DNA from: Streptomyces sp. NRRL F-5727
Lineage (GTDB): Bacteria > Actinomycetota > Actinomycetes > Streptomycetales > Streptomycetaceae
Length of the DNA: 64,000 nt
Direction: 5' to 3'
NCBI RefSeq assembly: GCF_000719555.1
Contig: NZ_JOGX01000044.1
Coordinates: forward strand, 1 to 64,000
Each line of letters begins with the position of its first letter. Positions within the stretch are counted from its first letter, which is position 1. Positions 41,305-49,332 of the stretch are shown one piece after another. Both the position numbers and the translations under genes were made by a program. The notes under the pieces are model-generated. The model was not told the DNA's origin, did no database searches, and was given only the letters and a program-made list of their open reading frames with translations.

Positions 41305-42435
41305 GTGGGGGAGACGAGCGGCGGCGGGGGCTGGCGGCGGGCGGGGATCGCCGGCGCCGCGATAGGCGTGCTCGCCGCCGGCGCGGCGGCCGGAGTCGCG
41401 ATCGAACGGCTCACGGTGGGCCGCTCGGTACGCCAGAAGGCCCGGCTCGCCCTGGACTCCACCGGCCCGTACGGAACCCTCCGCGGCACCCCCGGCCGGG
41501 CGCTCGCCGACGACGGCGCCGTCCTCGCGTACGAGGTCGACGAGGTCGACGAGACCGACGAGGCACGTGAGGGCGACGGGAGCGGCGCGGCCGCCGCGGG
41601 CCCCGTCACCGTCGTCTTCTCGCACGGCTTCTGCCTGAGCCAGGACTCCTGGCACTACCAGCGCGCCGCCCTGCGCGGCCGGGTCCGCGCCGTCTACTGG
41701 GACCAGCGGGGGCACGGCCGCTCGGCCCGCGGTGCGGAGAAGCCGGTCACCATCGACCGGCTCGGCCGCGATCTGAAGGCCGTCATCGACGCCGCCGCGC
41801 CCGAGGGGCCGCTCGTCCTCGTCGGGCACTCGATGGGCGGCATGACCGTGATGGCGCTGGCCGACCGCCACCCGGAGCTGATCCGGGACCGGGTCGCCGG
41901 CGTCGCCTTCGTCGGCACCTCCCCGGGCCGGCTGGAGGAGGTCTCGTACGGGCTGCCGCTCGCCGGCGTCAACGCGGTCCGCCGGGTCCTGCCCGGGATG
42001 CTGCGGGCCCTCGGCTCCCAGGCCGAGCTGGTCGAGAAGGGACGCCGGGCCACCGCCGACCTCTTCGCCGGGCTGGTGAGGAAGTACTCCTTCGCCTCGC
42101 AGGACGTGGACCCGGCCGTCGTCCGCTTCGCCGAGCGGATGATCGAGTCCGTCCCGGTCGACGTGGTCGCGGAGTTCTACCCCGCCTTCGGCGCGCACGA
42201 CGAGCTCGCCGCCCTCGCCGCCTTCCGCGGCCTGCCCGCGCTGGCCCTCGCCGGCGACCAGGACCTCGTCACCCCCGCCTCGCACACCGAGGCCATCGCC
42301 GCCGAGCTGCCCGGCAGCGAGCTGGTCGTCGTCCCCGAGGCCGGGCACCTGGTGATGCTGGAGCGCCCCGACGCCGTCACCGCGGCGCTCGCCGCCCTGC
42401 TGGCCAGGGCCGGGGAGGGGCCCGGGAACGGATAG
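41305..42435 (+). CDS. Alpha/beta hydrolase, membrane-anchored
   Basis: A 376-residue protein. The N-terminus has one hydrophobic helix (AGIAGAAIGVLAAGAAAGVAIE). The hydrolase fold has the oxyanion block FSHGFCLSQDSW, YWDQRGHGRS, the nucleophile elbow LVGHSMGGMTV (Ser), an acid in LAGDQDLVTP (Asp) and the His in PEAGHLVMLE. The substrate is unknown. It is translationally linked to alr (6-nt gap) and followed by tsaE, an order kept in streptomycetes. Confidence 0.9.
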   Translation: MGETSGGGGWRRAGIAGAAIGVLAAGAAAGVAIERLTVGRSVRQKARLALDSTGPYGTLRGTPGRALADDGAVLAYEVDEVDETDEAREGDGSGAAAAGPVTVVFSHGFCLSQDSWHYQRAALRGRVRAVYWDQRGHGRSARGAEKPVTIDRLGRDLKAVIDAAAPEGPLVLVGHSMGGMTVMALADRHPELIRDRVAGVAFVGTSPGRLEEVSYGLPLAGVNAVRRVLPGMLRALGSQAELVEKGRRATADLFAGLVRKYSFASQDVDPAVVRFAERMIESVPVDVVAEFYPAFGAHDELAALAAFRGLPALALAGDQDLVTPASHTEAIAAELPGSELVVVPEAGHLVMLERPDAVTAALAALLARAGEGPGNG

Positions 42436-42445
42436 GTTGGCGGGT

Positions 42446-42946
42446 ATGGAAGCAGCGCACCCGCCCGTCTCCGGCGCCACCCTCTCCGTCGACTCCCCCG
42501 AGCAGATGCAGGAGGTCGGCCGACGGCTCGCGAAAATCCTGCGGGCCGGCGACCTCGTCATGCTCACCGGCGAGCTGGGCGCCGGGAAGACCACGCTGAC
42601 CCGCGGCCTCGGCGAGGGCCTGGGCGTGCGCGGCGCGGTCACCTCGCCGACCTTCGTCATCGCCCGCGTCCACCCGTCGCTGACCGGCGGCCCGGCCCTG
42701 GTGCACGTGGACGCCTACCGGCTCGGCGGCGGGCTCGACGAGATGGAGGACCTGGACCTCGACGTCTCGCTGCCCGAGTCCGTGGTGGTCGTGGAGTGGG
42801 GCGACGGCAAGGTCGAGGAGCTGACCGACGACCGGCTGCACGTGCTCATCCACCGCGTCACCGGCGACACCGACGACGACCGGCGCACGGTGGTGCTGCG
42901 CGGCATCGGCGGACGCTGGGCCGACGAGGACCTCGCGCTGCTCTGA
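42446..42946 (+). CDS. tsaE: tRNA t6A biosynthesis ATPase TsaE
   Basis: A 166-residue P-loop ATPase required with TsaB and TsaD for threonylcarbamoylation of A37. Walker A is GELGAGKTTLTRGLGEG; SPTFVIARVHP and VHVDAYRLGG follow; VVVVEWGDG contains the conserved EW. A TAGGTT hexamer (42433-42438), overlapping the previous stop codon, is 13 nt before the ATG. Confidence 0.96.
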   Translation: MEAAHPPVSGATLSVDSPEQMQEVGRRLAKILRAGDLVMLTGELGAGKTTLTRGLGEGLGVRGAVTSPTFVIARVHPSLTGGPALVHVDAYRLGGGLDEMEDLDLDVSLPESVVVVEWGDGKVEELTDDRLHVLIHRVTGDTDDDRRTVVLRGIGGRWADEDLALL

Positions 42947-43060
42947 CCGTACGGCTGGTCCGACCGTTCGGCTGCTCTGAACGTACGTAGGTTCCGACAG
43001 CATGTCGGGAAAATGTTGCGCCCGCGCTCCGCGCCGTGGTGCTATGGATGCACGAGCTGG

Positions 43061-43079
43061 TTAGGTGAACCTAACCTAC
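43061..43079 (-). promoter_or_regulatory. Iron box (DmdR/DtxR-type operator)
   Basis: Read on the minus strand, GTAGGTTAGGTTCACCTAA matches the Streptomyces iron box TTAGGTTAGGCTCACCTAA at 17 of 19 positions, and the core GGTTAGGT-GA-ACCTAACC (43059-43076) is a perfect inverted repeat. It ends directly before the Shine-Dalgarno of the following 56-codon gene, so DmdR-Fe(II) should block that gene when iron is plentiful. Confidence 0.8.
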
Positions 43080-43090
43080 GGGAGGCATGC

Positions 43091-43261
43091 ATGGCGACGC
43101 AGATGCCGGAGCGCGAGGACCGCACCGCCGAGGAGCGCGTCTCGATGAGCGAGCTGCTGGCCTCCTGCGCCGCGGCCAGCGCCGTCTCGACCCCGCCGCG
43201 GCCCGCCCTCGCGCCCGCCGCGGAGGACGACGGGCCGGAGCTGCGGGACGAGGCCGCGTAA
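43091..43261 (+). CDS. Small protein under iron-box control, function unknown
   Basis: A 56-residue polypeptide, MATQMPEREDRTAEERVSMS at the N-terminus, then an Ala-rich SELLASCAAASAVSTP segment and an acidic end (DDGPELRDEAA). GGGAGG (43080-43085) lies 5 nt before the ATG, a near-ideal ribosome site. It has no signal peptide or membrane helix and one cysteine (LASCAAA). The operator immediately upstream implies synthesis in iron limitation. It is too acidic for a nucleic-acid binder; a small partner or inhibitor protein is possible. Its codon usage is typical, which supports it being real. Confidence 0.7.
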   Translation: MATQMPEREDRTAEERVSMSELLASCAAASAVSTPPRPALAPAAEDDGPELRDEAA

Positions 43262-43280
43262 CCCCGTACGGGTAACGGCG

Positions 43281-43847
43281 TCAGGAGACGACGACGACCT
43301 TCGCGCCGATCGACGCGAAGGTCCACATCGCGTCGCCGTCCGCCCGCTTCATCCGGATGCCGCCGGTCTTCTTCGACGGGTCCGGCGACGGCATCGAGCC
43401 GTCCACCGCCGCGCTGAAGCCGACCGTCACGCCGTCCACGCTCGCGAAGCGCACCACGTGCTCGATCTGCACCCCGTCGGAGCCGGTCACCGAACCCGAC
43501 CGGGAGGTCACCGCGTACGCCCCCGGCTCCGGGGAGACCGAGCTCGGCGCCACGACGAAGGTGCGGACCGCCTTGTTCTTCTCGTCGACCAGCCACACCC
43601 GGCGGTCCTTCAGCGCGTACACCACGCGCTGGCCCGTGCCCGAGGCCGCCGGCACCGCCAGCGGGTTCTTCGCCGGCTTCTTCGCCCCGGCCGACGCCGA
43701 GGCCGACGGCGCCACCGTGCCCGGCGTCCGCGGCTGCTCCGCGAGGTCCGCCGGCACGCTCGCCGACGCCTGGTAGGCGAGGAAGGCGACCACGGCGACG
43801 GCCGCCGCGGTGAGCCCGGCCACGAATCCCGAGCTGCTCCTTGCCAC
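43281..43847 (-). CDS. Degenerate L,D-transpeptidase-like exported protein
   Basis: A 188-residue protein with an N-terminal hydrophobic helix (AGLTAAAVAVVAFLAYQAS) and Ala/Pro/Ser linker. Residues 70-188 follow the YkuD pattern: RVVYALKDRRVWLVDEKNKAVRTF, GAYAVTSRS and a final GGIRMKRADGDAMWTFASIGAKVVVV. The usual S-H-G-C-I-R-M is replaced by KTGGIRM, and the earlier HG is also absent, so the catalytic His and Cys are lost. It may bind peptidoglycan or regulate wall enzymes without catalysis. The GTG start follows AGGTGGAG. Confidence 0.75.
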   Translation of the reverse strand: MARSSSGFVAGLTAAAVAVVAFLAYQASASVPADLAEQPRTPGTVAPSASASAGAKKPAKNPLAVPAASGTGQRVVYALKDRRVWLVDEKNKAVRTFVVAPSSVSPEPGAYAVTSRSGSVTGSDGVQIEHVVRFASVDGVTVGFSAAVDGSMPSPDPSKKTGGIRMKRADGDAMWTFASIGAKVVVVS

Positions 43848-43968
43848 CGTCTCCACCTCTTCGTACGTACGTGCCGAGCCTGACCCGCTGTCGCGCCTGA
43901 CGGTAGCAGCCGGGCCCCCGGACGGCCGCGCGCCGCATCGCCCGCTCGTGGCGCCGTAGGCTGTTCGC

Positions 43969-44628
43969 GTGCTGTTGCTCGCCATGGATACCGCCACCCC
44001 CGCCGTCACCGTCGCCCTCCACGACGGCACCGCCGTCGTCGCCGAGTCGACCGGCGTCGACGCCCGCCGCCACGGGGAGCTCCTGCTCCCCGCCGTCGAC
44101 CGGGTCCTCAAGGAGGCCGGGACCGCGCTCGACGCGGTGACCGGGATCGTCGTCGGGGTCGGCCCCGGCCCCTACACCGGCCTCCGGGTCGGGCTCGTCA
44201 CCGCCGCCACCTTCGCGTCCGCGCTCGGCGGCGTCCCCGTGCACGGCCTGTGCACCCTGGACGGCCTCGCGTACGCCTCCGGCATCGAGGGGCCCTTCGC
44301 GGTGGCGACGGACGCCCGCCGCAAGGAGGTCTACTGGGCGCGGTACGACGACGCCCGCACCCGGGTCACCGACGCCTCCGTCGACCGGCCCGCCGACATC
44401 GCCGAGCGGCTCGCCGGACTCCCCGTCGTCGGCGCCGGCGCCCTGCTCTACCCGGACGCCTTCCCGGACGCCCGCGGCCCGGAACACCAGTCCGCCGCCG
44501 CGCTCGCCGCCCTCGCGGCCGAGCGGATCGCGGCCGGCGGGGACGGCTTCCTCGACCCCGTCCCGATGTACCTGCGGCGGCCCGACGCGCAGGTGCCGAA
44601 GAACTACAAGGTGGTCACCCCGCAGTGA
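43969..44628 (+). CDS. tsaB: tRNA t6A biosynthesis protein TsaB
   Basis: A 219-residue ASKHA-fold scaffold of the TsaBDE complex: [35 protein letters not shown] and [15 protein letters not shown]. The GTG start lies 12 nt after the beginning of TAGGCT (43957-43962), so the mRNA is probably leaderless. It overlaps rimI by GTGA. Confidence 0.96.
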   Translation: MLLLAMDTATPAVTVALHDGTAVVAESTGVDARRHGELLLPAVDRVLKEAGTALDAVTGIVVGVGPGPYTGLRVGLVTAATFASALGGVPVHGLCTLDGLAYASGIEGPFAVATDARRKEVYWARYDDARTRVTDASVDRPADIAERLAGLPVVGAGALLYPDAFPDARGPEHQSAAALAALAAERIAAGGDGFLDPVPMYLRRPDAQVPKNYKVVTPQ

Positions 44629-45125
44629 GCGAGGCACTCGTGACCGGCGCCGTCCTGCGCGAGATGCGCTGGTGGGACCTGCCGGAGGTGCTCGCCCTCG
44701 AGGCCGACCTCTTCCCCGAGGACGCCTGGTCGGAGGGGATGTTCTGGTCCGAGCTCGCGCACGCGCGCGGGCCCGCGGCCACCCGGCGGTACGTCGTCGC
44801 CGAGACGCCCGCCGGGAAGCTGGCCGGCTACGCGGGCCTGGCGGCGGCCGGCGGCCTCGGGGACGTCCAGACCATCGCCGTCGCCCGCGAGCAGTGGGGC
44901 ACCGGGCTCGGCGCCCGGCTCCTCACCGACCTCCTCCAGCACGCCACCGCCTTCGAGTGCGACGAGGTCCTGCTCGAAGTGCGCGTGGACAACACCCGGG
45001 CGCAGAGGCTGTACGAGCGCTTCGGCTTCGAGCCCATCGGCTTCCGGCGCGGCTACTACCAGCCGGGCAACGTCGACGCGCTCGTGATGCGACTGACTGT
45101 TCAAGGAACTGGGACCGATATCTGA
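44625..45125 (+). CDS. rimI: Ribosomal-protein-alanine N-acetyltransferase RimI
   Basis: A 166-residue GNAT acetyltransferase. [20 protein letters not shown] carries the acetyl-CoA pyrophosphate loop (Q/RxxGxG), and [23 protein letters not shown] is the C-terminal GNAT block. Starts at GTG 44625 overlapping the tsaB stop; GTG 44640 is an alternative. RimI acetylates S18 in E. coli; its fixed place between tsaB and tsaD is widespread. Confidence 0.94.
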   Translation: MSEALVTGAVLREMRWWDLPEVLALEADLFPEDAWSEGMFWSELAHARGPAATRRYVVAETPAGKLAGYAGLAAAGGLGDVQTIAVAREQWGTGLGARLLTDLLQHATAFECDEVLLEVRVDNTRAQRLYERFGFEPIGFRRGYYQPGNVDALVMRLTVQGTGTDI

Positions 45126-46237
45126 TGGCTGCTGACGAACCCCTCGTGCTCGGCATCGAGACCTCCTGCGACGAGACCGGCGTCGGCATCGTGCACGGCA
45201 CCACCCTGCTCGCCGACGCCGTCGCCTCCAGCGTCGACACCCACGCCCGCTTCGGCGGCGTCGTGCCCGAGATCGCCTCCCGGGCCCACCTGGAGGCGAT
45301 GGTCCCGACGATCGAGCGGGCCCTGAAGACCGCCGGCGTCTCGCCGAAGGACCTCGACGGCATCGCCGTCACCGCGGGCCCCGGCCTCGCGGGCGCCCTG
45401 CTCGTCGGAGTCTCCGCCGCCAAGGCGTACGCCTACGCCCTCGGCAAGCCGCTGTACGGCGTCAACCACCTGGCCTCGCACATCTGCGTCGACCAGCTGG
45501 AGCACGGCAGGCTGCCCGAGCCGACGATGGCCCTGCTGGTCTCCGGCGGCCACTCCTCCCTGCTGCTCTCCGCCGACATCACCGCCGACGTGCGGCCGCT
45601 GGGCGCCACCATCGACGACGCCGCCGGCGAGGCGTTCGACAAGATCGCCCGGGTCCTCGACCTCGGCTTCCCCGGCGGCCCGGTGATCGACCGGCTCGCC
45701 CGGGAGGGCGACCCGGCCGCCATCGCGTTCCCGCGCGGTCTGAGCGGCGCCAAGGACCCCGCGTACGACTTCTCCTTCTCCGGGCTCAAGACCGCGGTGG
45801 CCCGCTGGATCGAGGCCAAGCGGGCGGCGGGCGAGGAGGTGCCGGTCCGCGACGTGGCCGCCTCCTTCCAGGAGGCCGTCGTCGACGTCCTCACCCGCAA
45901 GGCCGTCCGGGCCTGCAAGGACGAGGGCGTCGACCACCTGATGATCGGCGGCGGCGTCGCCGCCAACTCGCGGCTCCGGGCCCTCGCCGAGGAGCGCTGC
46001 GAGCGGGCCGGGATCCGGCTCCGGGTGCCCCGGCCCGGCCTGTGCACCGACAACGGCGCCATGGTCGCCGCGCTCGGCGCCGAGATGGTCGCCCGCAACC
46101 GGGCCGCCTCCGACCTGGAGCTGTCGGCGGACTCGTCGCTTCCGGTGACCGACCCGCACGTCCCCGGGCACGCCCACGGCCACACCCACGACCACGACCA
46201 CGTGCACGAGATCAGCAAGGAGAACCTGTACTCGTGA
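45125..46237 (+). CDS. tsaD: tRNA N6-threonylcarbamoyladenosine transferase TsaD, with His-rich tail
   Basis: A 370-residue catalytic subunit. [28 protein letters not shown] (metal His residues) and [12 protein letters not shown] are diagnostic; the C-terminal ASKHA block includes GVAANSRLR and CTDNGAMVA. After the usual end near residue 340 there is an extension [15 protein letters not shown], with seven histidines alternating with other residues, a potential Zn/Ni/Co-binding tail absent from E. coli TsaD. The start overlaps rimI by 1 nt, the end overlaps the next gene (GTGA). Confidence 0.96.
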   Translation: MAADEPLVLGIETSCDETGVGIVHGTTLLADAVASSVDTHARFGGVVPEIASRAHLEAMVPTIERALKTAGVSPKDLDGIAVTAGPGLAGALLVGVSAAKAYAYALGKPLYGVNHLASHICVDQLEHGRLPEPTMALLVSGGHSSLLLSADITADVRPLGATIDDAAGEAFDKIARVLDLGFPGGPVIDRLAREGDPAAIAFPRGLSGAKDPAYDFSFSGLKTAVARWIEAKRAAGEEVPVRDVAASFQEAVVDVLTRKAVRACKDEGVDHLMIGGGVAANSRLRALAEERCERAGIRLRVPRPGLCTDNGAMVAALGAEMVARNRAASDLELSADSSLPVTDPHVPGHAHGHTHDHDHVHEISKENLYS

Positions 46238-46488
46238 GGGTCACGCTGATGTGGGAGGCCCGGGCCGTCCAGGGCCGCGGCGCCGAACTCCTGGAGTGGG
46301 CCCGGGCCCGGGTCCTGGCCCGCGAGCCGCTCCGCCGGGAGGTCTTCCGCGCCCCCCAGGACCGGGTCCTCGTCCTCACCTGGTGGGAGGCCGAGACCCT
46401 CGACGCGGAGCTGCCCGAACTGCCGGAGCCGGACGCCGAGCTGATCACCCGTCCGGTCCACCGCTGGCGCTTCGAAGCGGTCGAATAG
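46234..46488 (+). CDS. Small conserved protein coupled to tsaD
   Basis: An 84-residue protein, GTG 46234 overlapping the tsaD stop. The sequence [26 protein letters not shown] then [13 protein letters not shown] looks like an antibiotic-biosynthesis-monooxygenase (dimeric alpha/beta barrel) fold. No catalytic residues can be assigned. It is in frame with AGGAG-like AAGGAGAA 18 nt upstream in the tsaD tail. Co-translation suggests a link to the TsaBDE/RimI operon, but no function is claimed. Confidence 0.65.
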   Translation: MRVTLMWEARAVQGRGAELLEWARARVLAREPLRREVFRAPQDRVLVLTWWEAETLDAELPELPEPDAELITRPVHRWRFEAVE

Positions 46489-46543
46489 GCGAATAATTCG
46501 ACGATCGGGCAACCTTTCGATCGGATCGGGCATCCCACAGCCC

Positions 46544-47386
46544 GTGAAGAAGCAGATCGCGGTGTGGGCGGCGCTGACCGCGGTGACCCTCCTGATGACG
46601 GGCTGCACGGCCGAGACCCCGCCCCCGGCGGTCCCCCCGGCCCCGGCGACGCCCTCCGCGGCGGCCGCCGCCCCGGAACCGGCCGCCGCCCCGGAGGCGG
46701 CCCGGGCGGCCGCGTACCGCAAGTGGGGGATCGAGCCGCTCCCGACGCCGCCCGCCCCGCCCGCCGTCAAGCCGGTGAAGCGGGCGCCGGGCGGACCCGT
46801 CCCGGTGATCAGCGACATCCCGACCACCGACAAGGTCGTCTTCCTCACCATCGACGACGGCGCCGAGAAGGACCCCGAGTTCACCCGGATGATGGACGAG
46901 CTCGGCGTCCCCTTCACGATGTTCCTCACCGACTCCGTGATCAGCGGGGACTACGGGTACTTCGCTCCGCTCGTCGCGCAGGGCCACGGCGTCGCCAACC
47001 ACACCCTCACCCACCCGAACCTGCGCACCCTCTCCCCGGAGGCCCAGCGCCGCGAGATCTGCGGCCAGCAGGAGAAGCTGCGGAAGCGGTACGGCACCAC
47101 CCCGCGCCTCTTCCGCCCGCCCTACGGCAACTGGAACGAGGCCACCCGCACCGCCGCCGGCAGCTGCGGGGTGGACGCCATCGTCCTGTGGCGCGAGTCC
47201 ATGCAGATCAAGAACATGCAGTACCAGCGCGGCGACCGGAAGCTCCACCCCGGCGACATCGTCCTCGCCCACTTCCGCGGCCCCGCCGAACTCAAGGGCC
47301 GCACGATGACCGAGATGACGGCCACCATGCTCCGCAAGATCCAGGAACAGGGCTTCACGGTGGCCCGCCTGGAGGACTACGTCTGA
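46544..47386 (+). CDS. Polysaccharide deacetylase lipoprotein (NodB fold), copy 1
   Basis: A 280-residue exported lipoprotein: GTG start, signal peptide and lipobox LLMTGCTAE, then a Pro/Ala linker. The NodB domain has FLTIDDGAEKDPE (metal Asp pair; the usual TFDDG reads TIDDG), GHGVANHTLTHPNL (metal His), FRPPYGNWNE and LHPGDIVLAH. Members remove N- or O-acetyl groups from chitin, peptidoglycan or other wall glycans. It closely resembles the gene at 51131, including the shared C-terminus VARLEDYV, so the pair is a duplication. Confidence 0.9.
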   Translation: MKKQIAVWAALTAVTLLMTGCTAETPPPAVPPAPATPSAAAAAPEPAAAPEAARAAAYRKWGIEPLPTPPAPPAVKPVKRAPGGPVPVISDIPTTDKVVFLTIDDGAEKDPEFTRMMDELGVPFTMFLTDSVISGDYGYFAPLVAQGHGVANHTLTHPNLRTLSPEAQRREICGQQEKLRKRYGTTPRLFRPPYGNWNEATRTAAGSCGVDAIVLWRESMQIKNMQYQRGDRKLHPGDIVLAHFRGPAELKGRTMTEMTATMLRKIQEQGFTVARLEDYV

Positions 47387-47403
47387 GAGAAGTCCGGGCG
47401 TGG

Positions 47404-47430
47404 TGTCGATGCGGGTGCGGCTCGTTCGAC
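47404..47430 (+). promoter_or_regulatory. Predicted ECF42 promoter of the DGPF gene
   Basis: TGTCGA (47404-47409), 17 bp, CGAC (47427-47430). ECF42 sigma factors studied in Streptomyces use TGTCGA at -35 and CGA at -10 before DGPF genes; the match is exact and the adjacent gene encodes such a sigma. Confidence 0.8.
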
Positions 47431-47482
47431 GTATGTGTGGAAGGCGGGGAACGGCCCCGCCACCGCACCCCCAGGAGTCACC

Positions 47483-47848
47483 ATGCCCCGCTTCCTCTCC
47501 CTCGTCCGCATCGAGGAGAACACCATCGACATGGAGAGCGCCGACCCCGGCTTCGAGGAGCGGATGGGCGCCCTCTTCGAGGAGATCACCAAGGCCGGCG
47601 CCATGGTGGACACCGCCGGGCTCAAGCCGACCGCCGAGGCCACCCGGATCACCTGGGAGGGCGGGAAGCTGTCCTTCACCGACGGGCCCTTCACCGAGAC
47701 CAAGGAGGTCGTGGGCGGCTACGCGATGCTCCAGTGCAAGGACATGGCCGAGGCCGTCGAGTGGGGGAAGCGGTTCCTCGCCGTCCACCCGCCGCACTGG
47801 AAGGTCGGCCTGGAGGTCCGCGAGGTCGAGGAGATGCCGGAGGGCTGA
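47483..47848 (+). CDS. YCII/DGPF domain protein
   Basis: A 121-residue dimeric alpha/beta barrel protein with the DGPF signature KLSFTDGPFTETKEVVGGYAML. Function unknown; DGPF proteins are the regular targets of ECF42 sigma factors. The ATG has AGGAG 6 nt upstream, and an ECF42-type promoter lies 79 nt upstream. The sigma gene starts 25 nt downstream, so the two form a self-controlled cassette. Confidence 0.92.
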   Translation: MPRFLSLVRIEENTIDMESADPGFEERMGALFEEITKAGAMVDTAGLKPTAEATRITWEGGKLSFTDGPFTETKEVVGGYAMLQCKDMAEAVEWGKRFLAVHPPHWKVGLEVREVEEMPEG

Positions 47849-47873
47849 TCCCCGCTGTGCTGTCATGTGAGGC

Positions 47874-49145
47874 GTGACGGTGGAGAGCACGCTGGAGACG
47901 GTCTTCCGGATGGAGTCGGCGCGGATCATCGCCACGGTGGCGCGGATCGTCCGGGACGTCGGCATCGCCGAGGAGGTCGCCCAGGACGCCTTCGTCGCCG
48001 CCCTCGAGCAGTGGCCCGAAGCGGGCGTCCCGGACCGGCCGGGCGCCTGGCTGACGGCCACCGCCAAGCACCGCGCCGTCGACCTCGTGCGGCGCCGCGA
48101 GACGTACGCGCGCAAGCTCGCCGAGGTCGGCCGGAGCCTGCCCGAGGAGTCGTACGACCCCGAGCCCGCCGGCCCCGGCGACATCGACGACGACGTGCTC
48201 CGGCTGGTCTTCACCACCTGCCACCCGGTGCTCTCCGCCGAGGCCCGCGCGGCGCTCACCCTGCGGCTCGTCGGCGGGCTGCGGACGGAGGAGATCGCCC
48301 GCGCCTTCCTCGCCCCGGAGGCGACCGTCGCGGCCCGGATCACCCGGGCCAAGCGGACGCTCGCGAAGGCGGGCGTGGAGTTCGAGGTGCCGTACGGGGA
48401 GGACCGGGCGGCCCGGCTCGGCTCCGTCCTCGAAGTCGTCTACCTGATCTTCAACGAGGGGTACGCGGCCACCGCCGGCGACGACCTGCTGCGCCCCGGG
48501 CTCTGCGAGGACGCGCTCCGGCTGGCCCGCGGGCTCGCCGCCCTGATGCCCGGCGAGGGCGAGGTGCACGGACTCGCCGCCCTGCTCGAACTCCAGGCGT
48601 CCCGCACCCCCGCCCGCACCGGCCCCGACGGGCGGCCGGTGCTCCTCGCGGAGCAGGACCGGCGGCGCTGGAACCGGCTGCTCGTCCGGCGCGGCTACGC
48701 CGCCCTCGCCCGCGCCTGGGGGTCCCCCCGGACGGAGTCCGGGGGCGGGCGCTCCTACGGCCCGTACGCCCTCCAGGCCGCGATCGCCGCCTGCCACGCG
48801 CGGGCGGCCTCGTACGAGGAGACCGACTGGGCGGTGATCGCCGGGCTCTACGGGCGGCTCATGGAGCTGGCACCGTCGCCGGTGGTCGAGCTGAACCGGG
48901 CGGTGGCCGTCTCGATGGCCGACGGCCCGGCCGCCGCGCTCCCGATCGTCGACGCGCTCGCCGCCGAACCGGCCCTGGAGCGCTACCACCTGCTGCCCAG
49001 CGTCCGCGGCGACCTGCTGGCCCGGCTCGGCCGGGACGCGGAGGCCCGGGCGGAGTTCGCGCGGGCGGCGGAGCTGACCAGGAACGAGCGGGAGCGGGCG
49101 CTGCTGCGGGCCCGCGCGGGGGAGCCGGAGGCCGGCACCGCCTAG
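47874..49145 (+). CDS. ECF42-type RNA polymerase sigma factor with C-terminal extension
   Basis: A 423-residue sigma. Region 2 is ETVFRMESARIIATVARIVRDVGIAEEVAQDAFVAAL; region 4 includes RAALTLRLVGGLRTEEIARAFL and EATVAARITRAKRTL. Residues about 180-420 form a helical extension (YLIFNEGYAATAGDDLLRPG, ALQAAIAACHARA, ARAEFARAAELTRNERERALL) of TPR character, the hallmark of ECF42 and needed for activity in studied members. No anti-sigma gene is present. It starts at GTG 47874. Confidence 0.92.
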   Translation: MTVESTLETVFRMESARIIATVARIVRDVGIAEEVAQDAFVAALEQWPEAGVPDRPGAWLTATAKHRAVDLVRRRETYARKLAEVGRSLPEESYDPEPAGPGDIDDDVLRLVFTTCHPVLSAEARAALTLRLVGGLRTEEIARAFLAPEATVAARITRAKRTLAKAGVEFEVPYGEDRAARLGSVLEVVYLIFNEGYAATAGDDLLRPGLCEDALRLARGLAALMPGEGEVHGLAALLELQASRTPARTGPDGRPVLLAEQDRRRWNRLLVRRGYAALARAWGSPRTESGGGRSYGPYALQAAIAACHARAASYEETDWAVIAGLYGRLMELAPSPVVELNRAVAVSMADGPAAALPIVDALAAEPALERYHLLPSVRGDLLARLGRDAEARAEFARAAELTRNERERALLRARAGEPEAGTA

Positions 49146-49169
49146 GCCCTGTCGTCAAACTCCCGCCTG

Positions 49170-49275
49170 CCCCGCGACGCGCACGCGCTCTCGCCGCACC
49201 GGGTGAAAGCCCGAGTACGTCCAGTACGAGGACTTCCACCCGGCACGCCGAGAGCACGCACCTGACGCCGCGGGG
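49170..49275. repeat. 106-nt imperfect palindromic element
   Basis: Outer arms CCCCGCG (49170-49176) and CGCGGGG (49269-49275) and a long inner palindrome, CTCTCG (49188-49193) to CGAGAG (49249-49254), agreeing at 24 of 31 arm positions around GTCCA. The flank TGTCGTCAAACTCCCGCC precedes it. From memory this resembles a repeat dispersed in many Streptomyces genomes. It could fold into a large hairpin and terminate transcription both ways. It has no open transposase; a nonautonomous mobile element is possible. Confidence 0.65.
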
Positions 49276-49332
49276 CCGCGCTGGCCCGACCGGGACGCCC
49301 TGCTCGCGGACCGGGCGCTGGCGCTGGGGGAG

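Noticed and set aside
43087..43275. A second ATG overlapping the iron-box gene in another frame (MHGDADAGARG).
   Set aside because: Low-complexity shadow frame; the ATG is only 1 nt from the Shine-Dalgarno.
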